Source: Candidatus Cloacimonadota bacterium (GTDB lineage: Bacteria > Cloacimonadota > Cloacimonadia > JGIOTU-2). From it: a DNA stretch of 64,000 bases. This document shows, piece by piece, positions 48,562-57,737 of this stretch. Where the stretch lies: contig JAFGDR010000031.1 of the NCBI GenBank assembly GCA_016932035.1, positions 62,001 to 126,000 of the forward strand, read 5' to 3'. The position numbers and the translations under genes were made by a program. How positions within the stretch are numbered: the first letter of the stretch is position 1; each line of letters starts with the position of its first letter. The notes under the pieces were generated by a model, which did no database searches, was not told where the DNA came from, and worked only from the letters and a program-made list of their open reading frames with translations.

Positions 48562-48603
48562 CCGAATTCAGATAGTAATGTTCTGAACTCGGCTTAATTT
48601 TTT
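48562..48603. terminator. Bidirectional terminator hairpin
   Basis: Stem CCGAATTCAGA/TCTGAACTCGG (one G-T type mismatch, loop of nine) followed on the plus strand by a T-run, and facing the 3' end of the minus-strand propeller lipoprotein gene. It serves as transcript end for either or both strands. Confidence 0.7.
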
Positions 48604-49642
48604 AATTCATTTTTCTTAATATCAAAAATAGTAGTTTACTATCATTCTGATAAAATACTGGTGGTTGATAAATTGTTGTCATGTATCCGTCTTTCAATAC
48701 TCTGTGATCACTTCCGCCCGTATCCATAATTTCAAGTAATCCGTAATAGTAAGCAATATGAGTTTTATTGCCCGACAATCTCGGTTTCTCTCCGGGAGCA
48801 AGTTCCATCAGATCTCCATTTTCATAATTCAATTTGTATAGGTTATAGCTATCAGTGAATATTATACTATTTTCTTCTTCTATCGCTATAAACTTCTGAA
48901 GTATTGTTATTATGTCATTATATAAATTTGTATTATTTAATCCATCAAGATTTATTGAATATATACCTCTAATTGAATCCGAGCCCGATACATAGTATAA
49001 TATTTTATTATTTGATAATATTGGAATTGCATAGTACATATCATTAGCCTGTTCTTCAATTATACACGTTTTAACTGAATAATCATAAGACATCATATTT
49101 ATAGATGAATCAATCCATGGATTAACGTGCACAGTATCTGGACGAATCCATGAGCAATAGGTTATATGAATTCCATCATTTGAAAAGCAACAATATCTTT
49201 CCTCAATATCAGGTGTATCAGTAACTTGCGTGAACTCATCATTATTATAATCATACGCAAATATATCATCAGCATAACACCAAATTATCCTAAACCCTTC
49301 TGGAGTTTCAGCCCATGAAAGGTTAATGCCAAATTTGATGGAATCCGGGCATTGTGAATACAGATGATAGTTTGAGCCATCGAGATCAGCAGAGTAAAGG
49401 GCATCTGATTTGAAAATAAGAATTTTACTATTATCTGGTGGAACCACATATAGACTGAAATCCTCAGCTTTCATAAGATATTGGAAGTTTTGCCCGGTTG
49501 TATCAATTGTACAGAGGTATGCATACTCGATTACCCAGTCCTCGTGAAATATGTCACAACTCATTATCATAAGAATTGTTAAAATAGCAATCAAAATATT
49601 ACCCCATACATTCATACAACCTTTGTCTTCTTTTCGTTTCAT
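48602..49642 (-). CDS. Lipoprotein with TolB/WD40-like beta-propeller
   Basis: 346 residues from the ATG that has GAGGT five to six bases upstream; the longer frame to 49708 would place 22 residues before the signal. Signal peptide with lipobox LMIMSC, then repeated strands with DGSN, DGLNN and GGSDHR turns as in TolB/DUF5050-type propellers. Probably an outer-membrane-attached lipoprotein. No function is assignable. Its coding sequence is very AT-rich. Confidence 0.7.
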   Translation of the reverse strand: MKRKEDKGCMNVWGNILIAILTILMIMSCDIFHEDWVIEYAYLCTIDTTGQNFQYLMKAEDFSLYVVPPDNSKILIFKSDALYSADLDGSNYHLYSQCPDSIKFGINLSWAETPEGFRIIWCYADDIFAYDYNNDEFTQVTDTPDIEERYCCFSNDGIHITYCSWIRPDTVHVNPWIDSSINMMSYDYSVKTCIIEEQANDMYYAIPILSNNKILYYVSGSDSIRGIYSINLDGLNNTNLYNDIITILQKFIAIEEENSIIFTDSYNLYKLNYENGDLMELAPGEKPRLSGNKTHIAYYYGLLEIMDTGGSDHRVLKDGYMTTIYQPPVFYQNDSKLLFLILRKMN

Positions 49643-49696
49643 GGTTACCTCGGGTTGAAAAGAAAACATGATGAAATATTTGTAAAGAAAATTATT

Positions 49697-49740
49697 CCCC
49701 TCTATCAAGAGGGGTGGTCCCGATGCAATCGGTATCGGGG
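49697..49740. repeat. Double-hairpin intergenic element, possible dispersed repeat
   Basis: Two adjacent perfect dyads: CCCCTCT/AGAGGGG (49697-49714, four-base loop) and CCCGAT/ATCGGG (49719-49739, nine-base loop), followed by GTGTGTT. GC-rich against an AT-rich background. The form resembles short palindromic repeats or MITE-type elements scattered in FCB genomes. A single copy is seen here. Confidence 0.5.
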
Positions 49741-49844
49741 TGTGTTATTCGTTGTCTATTTATGGAGTAAATCGACTATGCCGATTTAACATTGACGAAG
49801 TCAATTTAGTCCAAATGAACTCAATGTCATCAGTCAGTATTTTC

Positions 49845-51131
49845 CTATTTATTGTTTTCACAATACCCCAGCACTTCACCAATTGTATATAACGAGCCGC
49901 ACACGCAGATGAGATCATTTTTATGTGCGATTGCTTTTGCGTGTTCAAACGCGGAAATGCTATCCGGCCTGGCATGATAGTCTTTTCCAGTTCGTTTTAC
50001 TTCTTTTTCCAGTATTTCGACAGGAGCTGCACGGTGAGATTGTGATTTGCTTATCACAAAGACATCGGCTACTTCGGCAAGTGTTTGGATCATCTTATGA
50101 ATATTCTTATCATAGAGAATTCCGATCACCGCAATAAGCCGATCATAGGAATAGATTGTTTTGAGATTATGCACAAGCTGCTTCATGCCTGCAGGATTGT
50201 GTGCACCATCAAGAATTATTGTTGGATTATTCCCTACTTTTTGCAGGCGTCCGTTCCACACAACAGAAGCAAGCGCATGTTTGGTTTTTTCTTCATCAAG
50301 TACAAATCCATAATATTTCGCTAGCACCGCACACACAAGAACTCCAAGCGCAGTATTCCCAACCTGGTGTTTCCCGGCAAGGTTGCAGTGAATTCCTTTG
50401 AAGTTAACATCATAAGCCGTAATTGAGATTTCATAATAAACTCCGTCTTCATCGTATCGCTCGTTGGAAAGGGTAACGACCTTATCGTATTCGACGACCG
50501 GGCAGGAGAGTTCATTTGCTTTTCTGAGTATTACTTTTCTTGCTGAAGGACGTGTTGTGCCAAGAACAAGTGGAATGCCCTTTTTAAGAATGCCTGCTTT
50601 CTCACCAGCTATTTTTGGCAGGGTCTTACCCAAGGATTTAGTATGATCATATTCGATATTCGTAATGACCGTGATAACAGCATTCAGCAGTACGCTGGCA
50701 TCGAGTCGACCGCCGAGACCAACTTCCATGATGGAGAAATCAACTCCTTTATTAAAAAAAAGTTCAAACGCAATCGCAGTTGAAATCTCAAAATAGGTCG
50801 TATCGAATGTATCATGTGCTGCTTTTCTTGTAAAGTAGAGATTGAGAAGTTCTTCGGGTTCGACTTCCTGTTTGTTGATTCTGAACCGTTCTTTGTAATC
50901 AACAAGATGGGGAGAGGTGTTCAGCCCGACCGAGAAATCGTGGGCGTGCAGGATCGACTCGATTGCAGCGCACGTAGAACCTTTGCCGTTCGTTCCGGCA
51001 ACATGAATACACTGTAATTTTTTTTCAGGATTATCGATGGCATCAAGAAATTTCCTGATCCTCGTAAGCTCTATCTTACGATCGGTAGCAGTCTTTGCGA
51101 ATATCTCTTCTAAAAATTCTGTATAGTTCAT
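49845..51131 (-). CDS. folC: Folylpolyglutamate/dihydrofolate synthase FolC
   Basis: 428 residues of the Mur-ligase-like family. It has ATP loop AGTNGKGSTCAAIESIL, EVGLGGRLDAS and the C-terminal LDGAHNPAGMKQL. FolC adds glutamate to dihydropteroate and to tetrahydrofolates in the cytoplasm. Length is normal. It starts 1 base after the YVTN propeller gene stop, so it is probably the last gene of the btuD-led transcript. Confidence 0.94.
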   Translation of the reverse strand: MNYTEFLEEIFAKTATDRKIELTRIRKFLDAIDNPEKKLQCIHVAGTNGKGSTCAAIESILHAHDFSVGLNTSPHLVDYKERFRINKQEVEPEELLNLYFTRKAAHDTFDTTYFEISTAIAFELFFNKGVDFSIMEVGLGGRLDASVLLNAVITVITNIEYDHTKSLGKTLPKIAGEKAGILKKGIPLVLGTTRPSARKVILRKANELSCPVVEYDKVVTLSNERYDEDGVYYEISITAYDVNFKGIHCNLAGKHQVGNTALGVLVCAVLAKYYGFVLDEEKTKHALASVVWNGRLQKVGNNPTIILDGAHNPAGMKQLVHNLKTIYSYDRLIAVIGILYDKNIHKMIQTLAEVADVFVISKSQSHRAAPVEILEKEVKRTGKDYHARPDSISAFEHAKAIAHKNDLICVCGSLYTIGEVLGYCENNK

Positions 51132-51132
51132 C

Positions 51133-52464
51133 TCATCTCAATAAAATCATTTTATGAAATGCAGTTTCTACTCCATTAGCGATTATTTTGTAAAGATAAA
51201 CACCATTGGGAACTTTTTTACCATGATTGTCTTCGCCGTTCCAAGTCACTTGGCAAAAGTATGAATGTGATGAAGAGTTATAAGAAATTTCTAAATCCGA
51301 TCCGCCAGCTGACGGACTAATTCCTAATTGCTCTATCATTTGTCCTTTAATATTGTAAATTTCTATTGAAGATAATTCGTGTGAATTAGTGGTTAAAGAA
51401 AACGATAATTTTGTCGAGTTCGAGAAGGGATTCGGATAATTGCATGCAGTTATTTCTTCTTGCGGTGGCACATCTACACCAACACCCGGATAGTAGAATC
51501 CAGCATCTTGGGGATTAACACCGACAGTGAGTGTATTAAGAAGCTCTTCAGATTCTGAATAGATATACAATCGTCCATTATTGATCCAATCCATTGAGTC
51601 ACCGAGATATAATGTGCCGTCTTCATCAATTTTTATAAAACTTCCGCCACTTGCCCAGAGTTCTGATGATGAATGTATGATGGACAGATCAAGAGAATTG
51701 TATGCCATATACCCAAGCCCGAAGCCATCGGCAAGATAAGCGGTACCATTTGGATGTATAGCGATCTTGGTTGGCGAACCTCCAATATCAAGGACAGTTA
51801 TGTCATAATAATTGTTCGTGTTTATTACATAAATTTTACCCCAAACAGCAGGGCTTGTGTAGCCGTAATTACCTGTACATACAACATGTAAACGACCGAG
51901 TGCATCCACTGCTCCAAACTGAGGATTATTACCAACAGGGATCGTGTTCGTTACGATTTCAGAATTGATATCTATAACTGAAACAGTTCCAGTACTTGAG
52001 CCATAAGATGAATTCATGACATATAAATTTTCATTGAAAAGGATCATACCCTCAGGCACTGAGCCAACAGAAATAGTATTTGAAACAATATTATTCACAA
52101 GATCGAGAACATAAACGCTATTGGTAAAAAGACCTGTTACATAAGCTTTTTGCCCATCTGGATGCAACTCCATCCAGTAAGGATTCGAACCGTTCGGACA
52201 GTTGATATAGCCGGTTGTGGAAACTGTTTCAAGATCGATTATTTGAATGTGATGAATACCCGAGTTAACGACATATGATCTGTCTTCTTGAACAACGATC
52301 TGGTTGGCATACTGACCGAGCTGGAGAATGTGATTTTCGAGTACTTCTGTTTCAGTATCGTATCGGGAGAGGGTTTCATCATTGCTGTTTACAATAAAAA
52401 CGTCATGTGCACTAAGCCGGGTGAAGAGGAGGCAGAATACAAAGAATAATAGGAAATTTTTCAT
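51133..52464 (-). CDS. Secreted YVTN beta-propeller with type IX-like sorting domain, possible corrinoid-binding (BtuG-like)
   Basis: 443 residues from the ATG with AAAGG five bases upstream; the longer frame to 52680 runs through the receptor gene. Signal peptide MKNFLLFFVFCLLFTRLSA. Residues about 20-325 form YVTN/YncE propeller blades (HPDGQKAYVTGLFTNSVYVL). The last ~90 residues have NYPNPFSNSTKLSF, IEIYNIKGQMI and PNGVYLYKI, the type IX secretion C-terminal signal pattern. It starts 10 bases after the TonB receptor gene. In Bacteroides the B12 surface protein BtuG is a propeller encoded beside btuB, so a corrinoid-capture role is a good hypothesis. Confidence 0.8.
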   Translation of the reverse strand: MKNFLLFFVFCLLFTRLSAHDVFIVNSNDETLSRYDTETEVLENHILQLGQYANQIVVQEDRSYVVNSGIHHIQIIDLETVSTTGYINCPNGSNPYWMELHPDGQKAYVTGLFTNSVYVLDLVNNIVSNTISVGSVPEGMILFNENLYVMNSSYGSSTGTVSVIDINSEIVTNTIPVGNNPQFGAVDALGRLHVVCTGNYGYTSPAVWGKIYVINTNNYYDITVLDIGGSPTKIAIHPNGTAYLADGFGLGYMAYNSLDLSIIHSSSELWASGGSFIKIDEDGTLYLGDSMDWINNGRLYIYSESEELLNTLTVGVNPQDAGFYYPGVGVDVPPQEEITACNYPNPFSNSTKLSFSLTTNSHELSSIEIYNIKGQMIEQLGISPSAGGSDLEISYNSSSHSYFCQVTWNGEDNHGKKVPNGVYLYKIIANGVETAFHKMILLR

Positions 52465-52474
52465 AGGAACCTTT

Positions 52475-54619
52475 CTATTTATATATGAGTTTGCAGGAGC
52501 ACCCAAAACTTCTGCCGGGCGCAGGGATGTTCCTGGATGATTCATAGGATTCATCGAAGCAATTACGTATGCTGAAATGGGTTTGCAAAGTGAATTTCTT
52601 GGAAAGTGCTGCCTGGCAAGAGATTCCTGCATTGCAGACCGTGTAACCGTCAACGGTAACAGTATTGCTGAAATTGTCATATTGCCTGCCGAGATTGGTA
52701 ATTGAAAGAGAGAGTTCGATAGGAAGAAGTGATACTTCTATTTCAGAGTTCAATTTGTGCAGAGGATTATGCGGGATATCCTTATTATAATGGTCACTGT
52801 TCGTGGTTTTATTTATAGGGAAAATTTTTGAGCCACTCATTGAAAGTGAAAGAAATTCAAATGGTTTCCAACCAACCGATCCAGAAAATCCGTACAAATC
52901 TGCATCGGCAAGATTTTCAGGTTTCCAGACCCCCATCGCGCTTCTGAACCAATATATCAGATCATCGATACGATTGTACGATCCGGTCATCTCAAAAGTA
53001 AATTTCTTTGATTTCCACCTTATGATTGTTTTACCGCCAAACGATCTCTCTGGTTTCAGGTCGGGATTTCCCTGCACGCGAGAATCTCCTTTCCAGAAAA
53101 GAGACGTGAATTCGGGCATTGTGTATGAATTTCCACCAGAAAGTGTCAGCTGGAATTCTTCAGGATTACGAGGTATTTCTATTGTTACATTAGAAGAGAG
53201 GAATGAATTTTCATTTATCAAAGTATCGAATCGTAATGATGGAATGACTGAAATGCTGCTACGCGAAAGAAGTATGGGTATCGAACTTTCATAAGATGCA
53301 AATATATTATTACGGGTTTTTAAAGATATGGTTTGGGAAGGATCAAGATTGTCGTGATAGGAATATGTTTCATGCCTGTATCCGGTTTTTAGTCGGGAGC
53401 TGCACGATCCGAGAAGATGATCCAGCTGCCATGCAGCATCAAAAATTGAAGAACTATTTTCTGAGTTATATGCAAAGAAGACGTTATCGATATCGTTAAG
53501 ATATTGACTGTTTGCATGTTGATAGGAGAGCACAAAATCATGTTTAGTTTCATCAGATTCAATCTGGATACTTTCTTTCAAATTGATCCGTGAAGCTTGA
53601 GCTCGTGCATGTTTGTACCACATATAATCGGTCGACTGAGCGGGAATACCTCTCTCCGCCATATACCATTGGAATGCTAAGGTCGAAGATATGTTGTGTG
53701 AAAATAAAATCACATTTTTGGTCGAGAGAGAGCTTTCGGTGATATCATTATTAATGCGCCGAATATCCTTTTGCTCCTGCTCGTTGTAATAAAGAAAATT
53801 GTTAGACCCTTTATGCGCATAGAAATTAATACTGTTTAAAATTCTTTGGTTAGGGACACTGATATTAAGATTGGTTGAATAATTATCCCAACTGCCTGCA
53901 AAGATCGTGGTATCGTAAGAAAATTCTTTATTAGGATTCTTTGTCACAAAATTGATCGCTCCCCCCATTGCAGCATTTCCGGATACCGACGATGCATTAC
54001 CCGAAAGCACTTCTATGTGATCGATCTGTTCGAGAGGAATAGTCCCAAGCGTATTCATCGTTGGATTATTTACCGTTACTCCATCGACCAAAAGAGCAAC
54101 ATGCCGCGATTTATACCCCATGATTCGTATCGATTTTTCGCCCATTGCATTTTCTTCAAGAATAATATCAGGATGTTGAGCAATCAATTCCTCGGTTTCC
54201 AAAACAGTGGTGCCTTTTGGAAGGATAACTGAGATATTGGATTGTGAAAGCGTCAGCACATTGTCTTTTTTACTCTTGACTGTCATACCTGGAATGATTA
54301 TCGGTTCAGGTTCTAGTCCAATAATTGCATAACGAATTTTCGGTTCAAATATGTAATGTTTATTTCTATATCCAATACTTGATAGTGATAATTCCAATGA
54401 TTCTTTATATGGATGTGGATCGATATTAAAACATCCCTCCTCATCGGTAAGAATTATCTCACCGGTTTTAATTATTTCAATGCACACATAGGGTATCGAG
54501 CTGTAGTCTTTTAAAGATATAATTCTCCCACCTATCTTGGAGCTTACCCTGCAGAAAACAATCGAAGGTATAATGAGAAAGAGAATTAGGCAGAGAAATT
54601 TACACTTTATCAGTCTCAT
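52475..54619 (-). CDS. btuB: TonB-dependent outer-membrane receptor, probably for corrinoids
   Basis: 714 residues from the ATG giving MRLIKCKFLCLILFLIIPSI as signal peptide; ATGs at 54625 and 54640 are alternatives, all overlapping the btuD end. Domains: CarboxypepD_reg-like (about 30-100), plug (about 120-240; MGYKSRHVALLVDGVTVNNP, GNAAMGGAINFVTKNP), then a 22-strand barrel to the C-terminus. The substrate is inferred from btuD directly upstream and btuFC with a cobalamin riboswitch nearby. Sequence alone does not show cobalamin over another substrate. Confidence 0.82.
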   Translation of the reverse strand: MRLIKCKFLCLILFLIIPSIVFCRVSSKIGGRIISLKDYSSIPYVCIEIIKTGEIILTDEEGCFNIDPHPYKESLELSLSSIGYRNKHYIFEPKIRYAIIGLEPEPIIIPGMTVKSKKDNVLTLSQSNISVILPKGTTVLETEELIAQHPDIILEENAMGEKSIRIMGYKSRHVALLVDGVTVNNPTMNTLGTIPLEQIDHIEVLSGNASSVSGNAAMGGAINFVTKNPNKEFSYDTTIFAGSWDNYSTNLNISVPNQRILNSINFYAHKGSNNFLYYNEQEQKDIRRINNDITESSLSTKNVILFSHNISSTLAFQWYMAERGIPAQSTDYMWYKHARAQASRINLKESIQIESDETKHDFVLSYQHANSQYLNDIDNVFFAYNSENSSSIFDAAWQLDHLLGSCSSRLKTGYRHETYSYHDNLDPSQTISLKTRNNIFASYESSIPILLSRSSISVIPSLRFDTLINENSFLSSNVTIEIPRNPEEFQLTLSGGNSYTMPEFTSLFWKGDSRVQGNPDLKPERSFGGKTIIRWKSKKFTFEMTGSYNRIDDLIYWFRSAMGVWKPENLADADLYGFSGSVGWKPFEFLSLSMSGSKIFPINKTTNSDHYNKDIPHNPLHKLNSEIEVSLLPIELSLSITNLGRQYDNFSNTVTVDGYTVCNAGISCQAALSKKFTLQTHFSIRNCFDESYESSRNIPAPGRSFGCSCKLIYK

Positions 54620-55391
54620 GAGCATAATTGTAGAGTACATTTGGCTTGCCAGTAAAAGGATTTATCGTCACCTCGATTGGCACATGAAAAACAGTCTTAA
54701 GAATATCTTTCCTCAATATGTCTTCTGTTTTTCCGTATGCGATTATCCTTCCTTTATCGAGGATAAGGATCTTGTTACAGAATTCGGCAGCAAGGTTGAT
54801 ATTATGGGAGACTGCGAGGATCGTCTTTTTCTGAATTACATTTTGTTTTTTAAGAAGCGAGTATATGCCGATTTGGTGATGGATGTCGAGATGGGATGCC
54901 GGTTCGTCAAAAAGAAGAATGTCTGTATTCTGGTTGAGAGCTCTCGCTATCATAATAAGCTGGAATTCTCCTCCGCTTAATTCGCTGAGATATCTATCTG
55001 CGAGATGTTCAATGCCAAGTTCCTGTAGGATAGCTTCAGTTTGCGCAATATGTTCCTGTGTATAATTCTGCCAGAAACCAAGATAGGGATACTTTCCCAT
55101 CAGAACAACATCCATGACCGTAAAATCAAATTCGAAATGAGGTTGCTGAACCACAACTGAGATCTGCTTTGCTCGTTCAAGATGAGAATATGCATGAAGT
55201 TGTTTGTTTTTAATAATAATTTTTCCCTTGTATGTATCTAAAAACCCGCACATGCATTTCAGGAGTGTTGATTTTCCTGCGCCATTCGGACCGATCACAC
55301 CAATAAAATCATGAGCATCGACATCGAAGGAAATGCCCGTGAGAACTGGATTTTCCGTATATGCAAAAAATAAATCAGAAATAAGTATCAT
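54600..55391 (-). CDS. btuD: ABC transporter ATPase, BtuD-like
   Basis: 263 residues of the FecCD/BtuCD-type ATPase family. Walker A GPNGAGKSTLLKCM, signature LSGGEFQLIMIARAL, Walker B ILLFDEPASHLD. It is the natural partner of the BtuC permease and BtuF binding protein encoded about 2.3 kb away on the same strand, beyond an isc block. Only 46-64 bases separate it from the divergent rrf2 gene, too few to hold its own riboswitch. Its end overlaps the receptor gene. Confidence 0.9.
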   Translation of the reverse strand: MILISDLFFAYTENPVLTGISFDVDAHDFIGVIGPNGAGKSTLLKCMCGFLDTYKGKIIIKNKQLHAYSHLERAKQISVVVQQPHFEFDFTVMDVVLMGKYPYLGFWQNYTQEHIAQTEAILQELGIEHLADRYLSELSGGEFQLIMIARALNQNTDILLFDEPASHLDIHHQIGIYSLLKKQNVIQKKTILAVSHNINLAAEFCNKILILDKGRIIAYGKTEDILRKDILKTVFHVPIEVTINPFTGKPNVLYNYAHETDKV

Positions 55392-55398
55392 TTTTTTA

Positions 55399-55427
55399 TT
55401 GACGTTAATATACTTGTTTTGTATGTT
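55399..55427 (+). promoter_or_regulatory. Promoter of rrf2-iscS-iscU with possible Rrf2 operator
   Basis: TTGACG (55399-55404), 17 bases, TATGTT (55422-55427). A small dyad ATAC-N7-GTAT (55410-55424) overlaps the -10 and might be an operator for the Rrf2 protein encoded just downstream. The promoter is fairly convincing, the operator weak. Confidence 0.5.
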
Positions 55428-55455
55428 TTAATAAAATATGATCATGGAGGTCATA

Positions 55456-55863
55456 ATGAAAATATCGATAGACACCGATTACAGTTTGCGAGCTCTTCAG
55501 GAACTTGCATACCAGGATAAAGAATATCCTTACTCTATTGTTAAAATCGCAACAGCGAGAAAAATTCCTCATAAGTATCTTGAGAAATTGTTCAGAAGAT
55601 TGAGGATGGCAGGCATTGTTACATCTGTTAAAGGGCGCAAGGGAGGATACAGACTCAGCCGAGATCCTTCGAAGATAACGACAAAAGATATTATCAAGGC
55701 AGTTGATGGAAGAACAAATATTCACAGTTGCAACGACCGAAAGAGCGAAAAACTCTGTGAGTTTGTTGATGAATGCTCGTTCCAGGATTTTTGGAATAAT
55801 TTTAATACTCATATTAATGACTTTCTTGATTCTTATACTTTAGCTGATTTTCTTGAAAAATAG
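55456..55863 (+). CDS. Rrf2-family (IscR-like) transcriptional regulator
   Basis: 135 residues. The start is put at the ATG with GGAGG seven bases upstream; a more distal ATG includes that site in the coding region. It has a winged helix with RKIPHKYLEKLFRRLRMAGI and VTSVKGRKGGYRLSRDP. Three cysteines in the pattern C-x8-C-x5-C (HSCNDRKSEKLCEFVDEC) are of the type that hold a [2Fe-2S] cluster in IscR. With iscS and iscU downstream it probably senses Fe-S status and represses its own operon. Confidence 0.92.
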   Translation: MKISIDTDYSLRALQELAYQDKEYPYSIVKIATARKIPHKYLEKLFRRLRMAGIVTSVKGRKGGYRLSRDPSKITTKDIIKAVDGRTNIHSCNDRKSEKLCEFVDECSFQDFWNNFNTHINDFLDSYTLADFLEK

Positions 55864-55874
55864 CGGAGTGTGTG

Positions 55875-57056
55875 ATGAGCGAAAAGGAAGTATATCTCGA
55901 TAGCTGCAAAACGTCCAAACTTGCACCGGAAGTACTCGAAGCTATGATGCCTTATATGACGGATAAATACTGGTATCCGGGTTCTTTTACAAGTATTGGA
56001 ACAGAGATAGCTGAAGTAATTGAAGATGCACAGGCACGGGTTGCAGATTCGATGAATGCTGAACCGGAAGAGATAACCTTCACATCTGGTGGTACTGATG
56101 CTAATAATATTGCGATCCAGGGTATCATGCAGGCAAATAAAGATCGGGGAAAGCATTTCATCTGTTCGACTGTTTCACATCCATCAGTGCTGGCTGTATT
56201 TCAGGGCTTGGAAAAACAGGGCTTTGAAGGAACCTATATTTCTGCAAATAAGGACGGCTATCTGAACCTTGAAGAATTGAAAGCAGCGATCAGACCTGAT
56301 ACCGTGCTTGCTGCATTTACGCACATCAATCATATTCTTGGTACAATACAGGATGCAAAAGCAATTCGGGATATACTTGACCAGGCAGATCAAAAGATCT
56401 ACCTTTTCATGGATTCATGCGAAGCTTATACAAAAATCCCTCTCGATGTGAATGAGCTTGGAATCGATGCACTTTCTATTTCAGTTCATAAATTCAATGG
56501 ACCCAAATGCATGGGAATTCTCTATGTCAAAAAAGGAACGAAGATCATTCCGACGCAGTTTGGCATTGTACGGTTGTACAAGCTCAAACCAGGTGCGATC
56601 AATATTCCGGGTATTGTAGGAGCTGCAAAAGCAGTCGAGTTAGCATTCACTGATTTTGATATACAGATAGCACATTACAGGGAACTCCAGAAGTTGCTCT
56701 ATGATGAGATAATGAGAAGAATTCCTGACGTGGTTTTGAATGGACCTCCGCTGGGAGAACGAAGTCCGGCACATCTGAATATAACCTTCAGATACATTGA
56801 AGGTGAAGCCATCATGATGATGCTCGATTTTGATAATATCCATGTCGAGACAGGTTCAGCATGCTCTTCACAAAATCTGCAACCAAATTATATTCTGATG
56901 AATACGGGTAGAACTCATGAGGAATCACATGGGTCAGTACGTTTTACGCTGGATCGGTTTGTGACAAAGGAAGGTATTCTTAAAACCGTGGATGCGCTTG
57001 AGAAAACAGCAAAAGAACTTCGTAGAAGAAGTCCCCTTGGTAAGAAGGAGCAATAA
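55875..57056 (+). CDS. iscS: Cysteine desulfurase IscS/NifS
   Basis: 393 residues, PLP-dependent. CGGAG lies six bases before the ATG. It has LYSDSCKTSK-type N-terminus (YLDSCKTSKLAPEV), PLP Lys in SISVHKFNGPKCMG and active-site Cys in VETGSACSSQNLQPN. The enzyme removes sulfur from cysteine for Fe-S cluster assembly. Its stop overlaps the iscU start (ATGG). The position between rrf2 and iscU is a standard minimal isc operon. Confidence 0.95.
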   Translation: MSEKEVYLDSCKTSKLAPEVLEAMMPYMTDKYWYPGSFTSIGTEIAEVIEDAQARVADSMNAEPEEITFTSGGTDANNIAIQGIMQANKDRGKHFICSTVSHPSVLAVFQGLEKQGFEGTYISANKDGYLNLEELKAAIRPDTVLAAFTHINHILGTIQDAKAIRDILDQADQKIYLFMDSCEAYTKIPLDVNELGIDALSISVHKFNGPKCMGILYVKKGTKIIPTQFGIVRLYKLKPGAINIPGIVGAAKAVELAFTDFDIQIAHYRELQKLLYDEIMRRIPDVVLNGPPLGERSPAHLNITFRYIEGEAIMMMLDFDNIHVETGSACSSQNLQPNYILMNTGRTHEESHGSVRFTLDRFVTKEGILKTVDALEKTAKELRRRSPLGKKEQ

Positions 57057-57691
57057 TGGCTATCAAATATTCGGAATTGGTGATCGAGCATTTTAAGAAT
57101 CCTCATAATGTGGGAACATTAGAAAAACCTGATGCGTCTGCCACAGAGGGGAGTCCCGCTTGCGGTGATCAGTTAACCGTTTATCTGAAGGTAAATCCAG
57201 AAACGCAGGTCATTGAAGATATTAAATTTCAATCCTATGGATGTGCTTCTAATATTGCAACAGCATCGATTATAACAGACCTTGCTCTGGGTAAAACACT
57301 GAAGGAAGCAAAAGAGATCTCCTGGAAACAGGCGGCTGAAGAACTCGGTGGTCTCCCGCCCGTTAAGATGCACTGCTCAGTCCTTGCTGTCGATGCACTT
57401 CGTTCTGCGATAAAGGATTGGGAACACAAACATCTTGGCAAAGAGCTCGATGATAATCTTACAAAGAAGAATCTCGTAAAAGAATTACAGAAAGTGATCT
57501 ATGGCAAAGTCGGAGTAGACATCGTAAGCTTAAGGCTGCTCAAGTATGTAGGCATCGATGACAATAAGAATGTACTGATTGAGCTGGCAATCCAGAAGGA
57601 TGATCCCTTTATCGATGACCTGAAACATGAGATCAACGAACGTATGGAGAAATTTCCGGATATTGCATCAGTGAAGATTTCGCTCGTATAG
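57056..57691 (+). CDS. iscU: IscU scaffold fused to a DUF59/MIP18-like domain
   Basis: 211 residues. Residues 1-125 are IscU with the three cluster ligands in GSPACGDQ, SYGCASNIA and KMHCSVLAVDAL. Residues about 138-211 (LVKELQKVIYGKVGVDIVSL, IDDNKNVLIELAI, ERMEKFPDIASVKISL) resemble the DUF59/MIP18 domain of SufT and CIA2, which helps deliver clusters. This C-terminus is not the NifU thioredoxin-like domain with CxxC. Fusion of scaffold and maturation domain is unusual. Confidence 0.9.
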   Translation: MAIKYSELVIEHFKNPHNVGTLEKPDASATEGSPACGDQLTVYLKVNPETQVIEDIKFQSYGCASNIATASIITDLALGKTLKEAKEISWKQAAEELGGLPPVKMHCSVLAVDALRSAIKDWEHKHLGKELDDNLTKKNLVKELQKVIYGKVGVDIVSLRLLKYVGIDDNKNVLIELAIQKDDPFIDDLKHEINERMEKFPDIASVKISLV

Positions 57692-57737
57692 CGAAACCGG
57701 ATGCTCATCAACACACTATATAGCTAAAAAGAACGAT

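Noticed and set aside
54537-54980. Plus-strand 147-codon open frame across btuB start and btuD
   Set aside because: Antisense shadow of two genes with intact motifs; no ribosome site or family resemblance.
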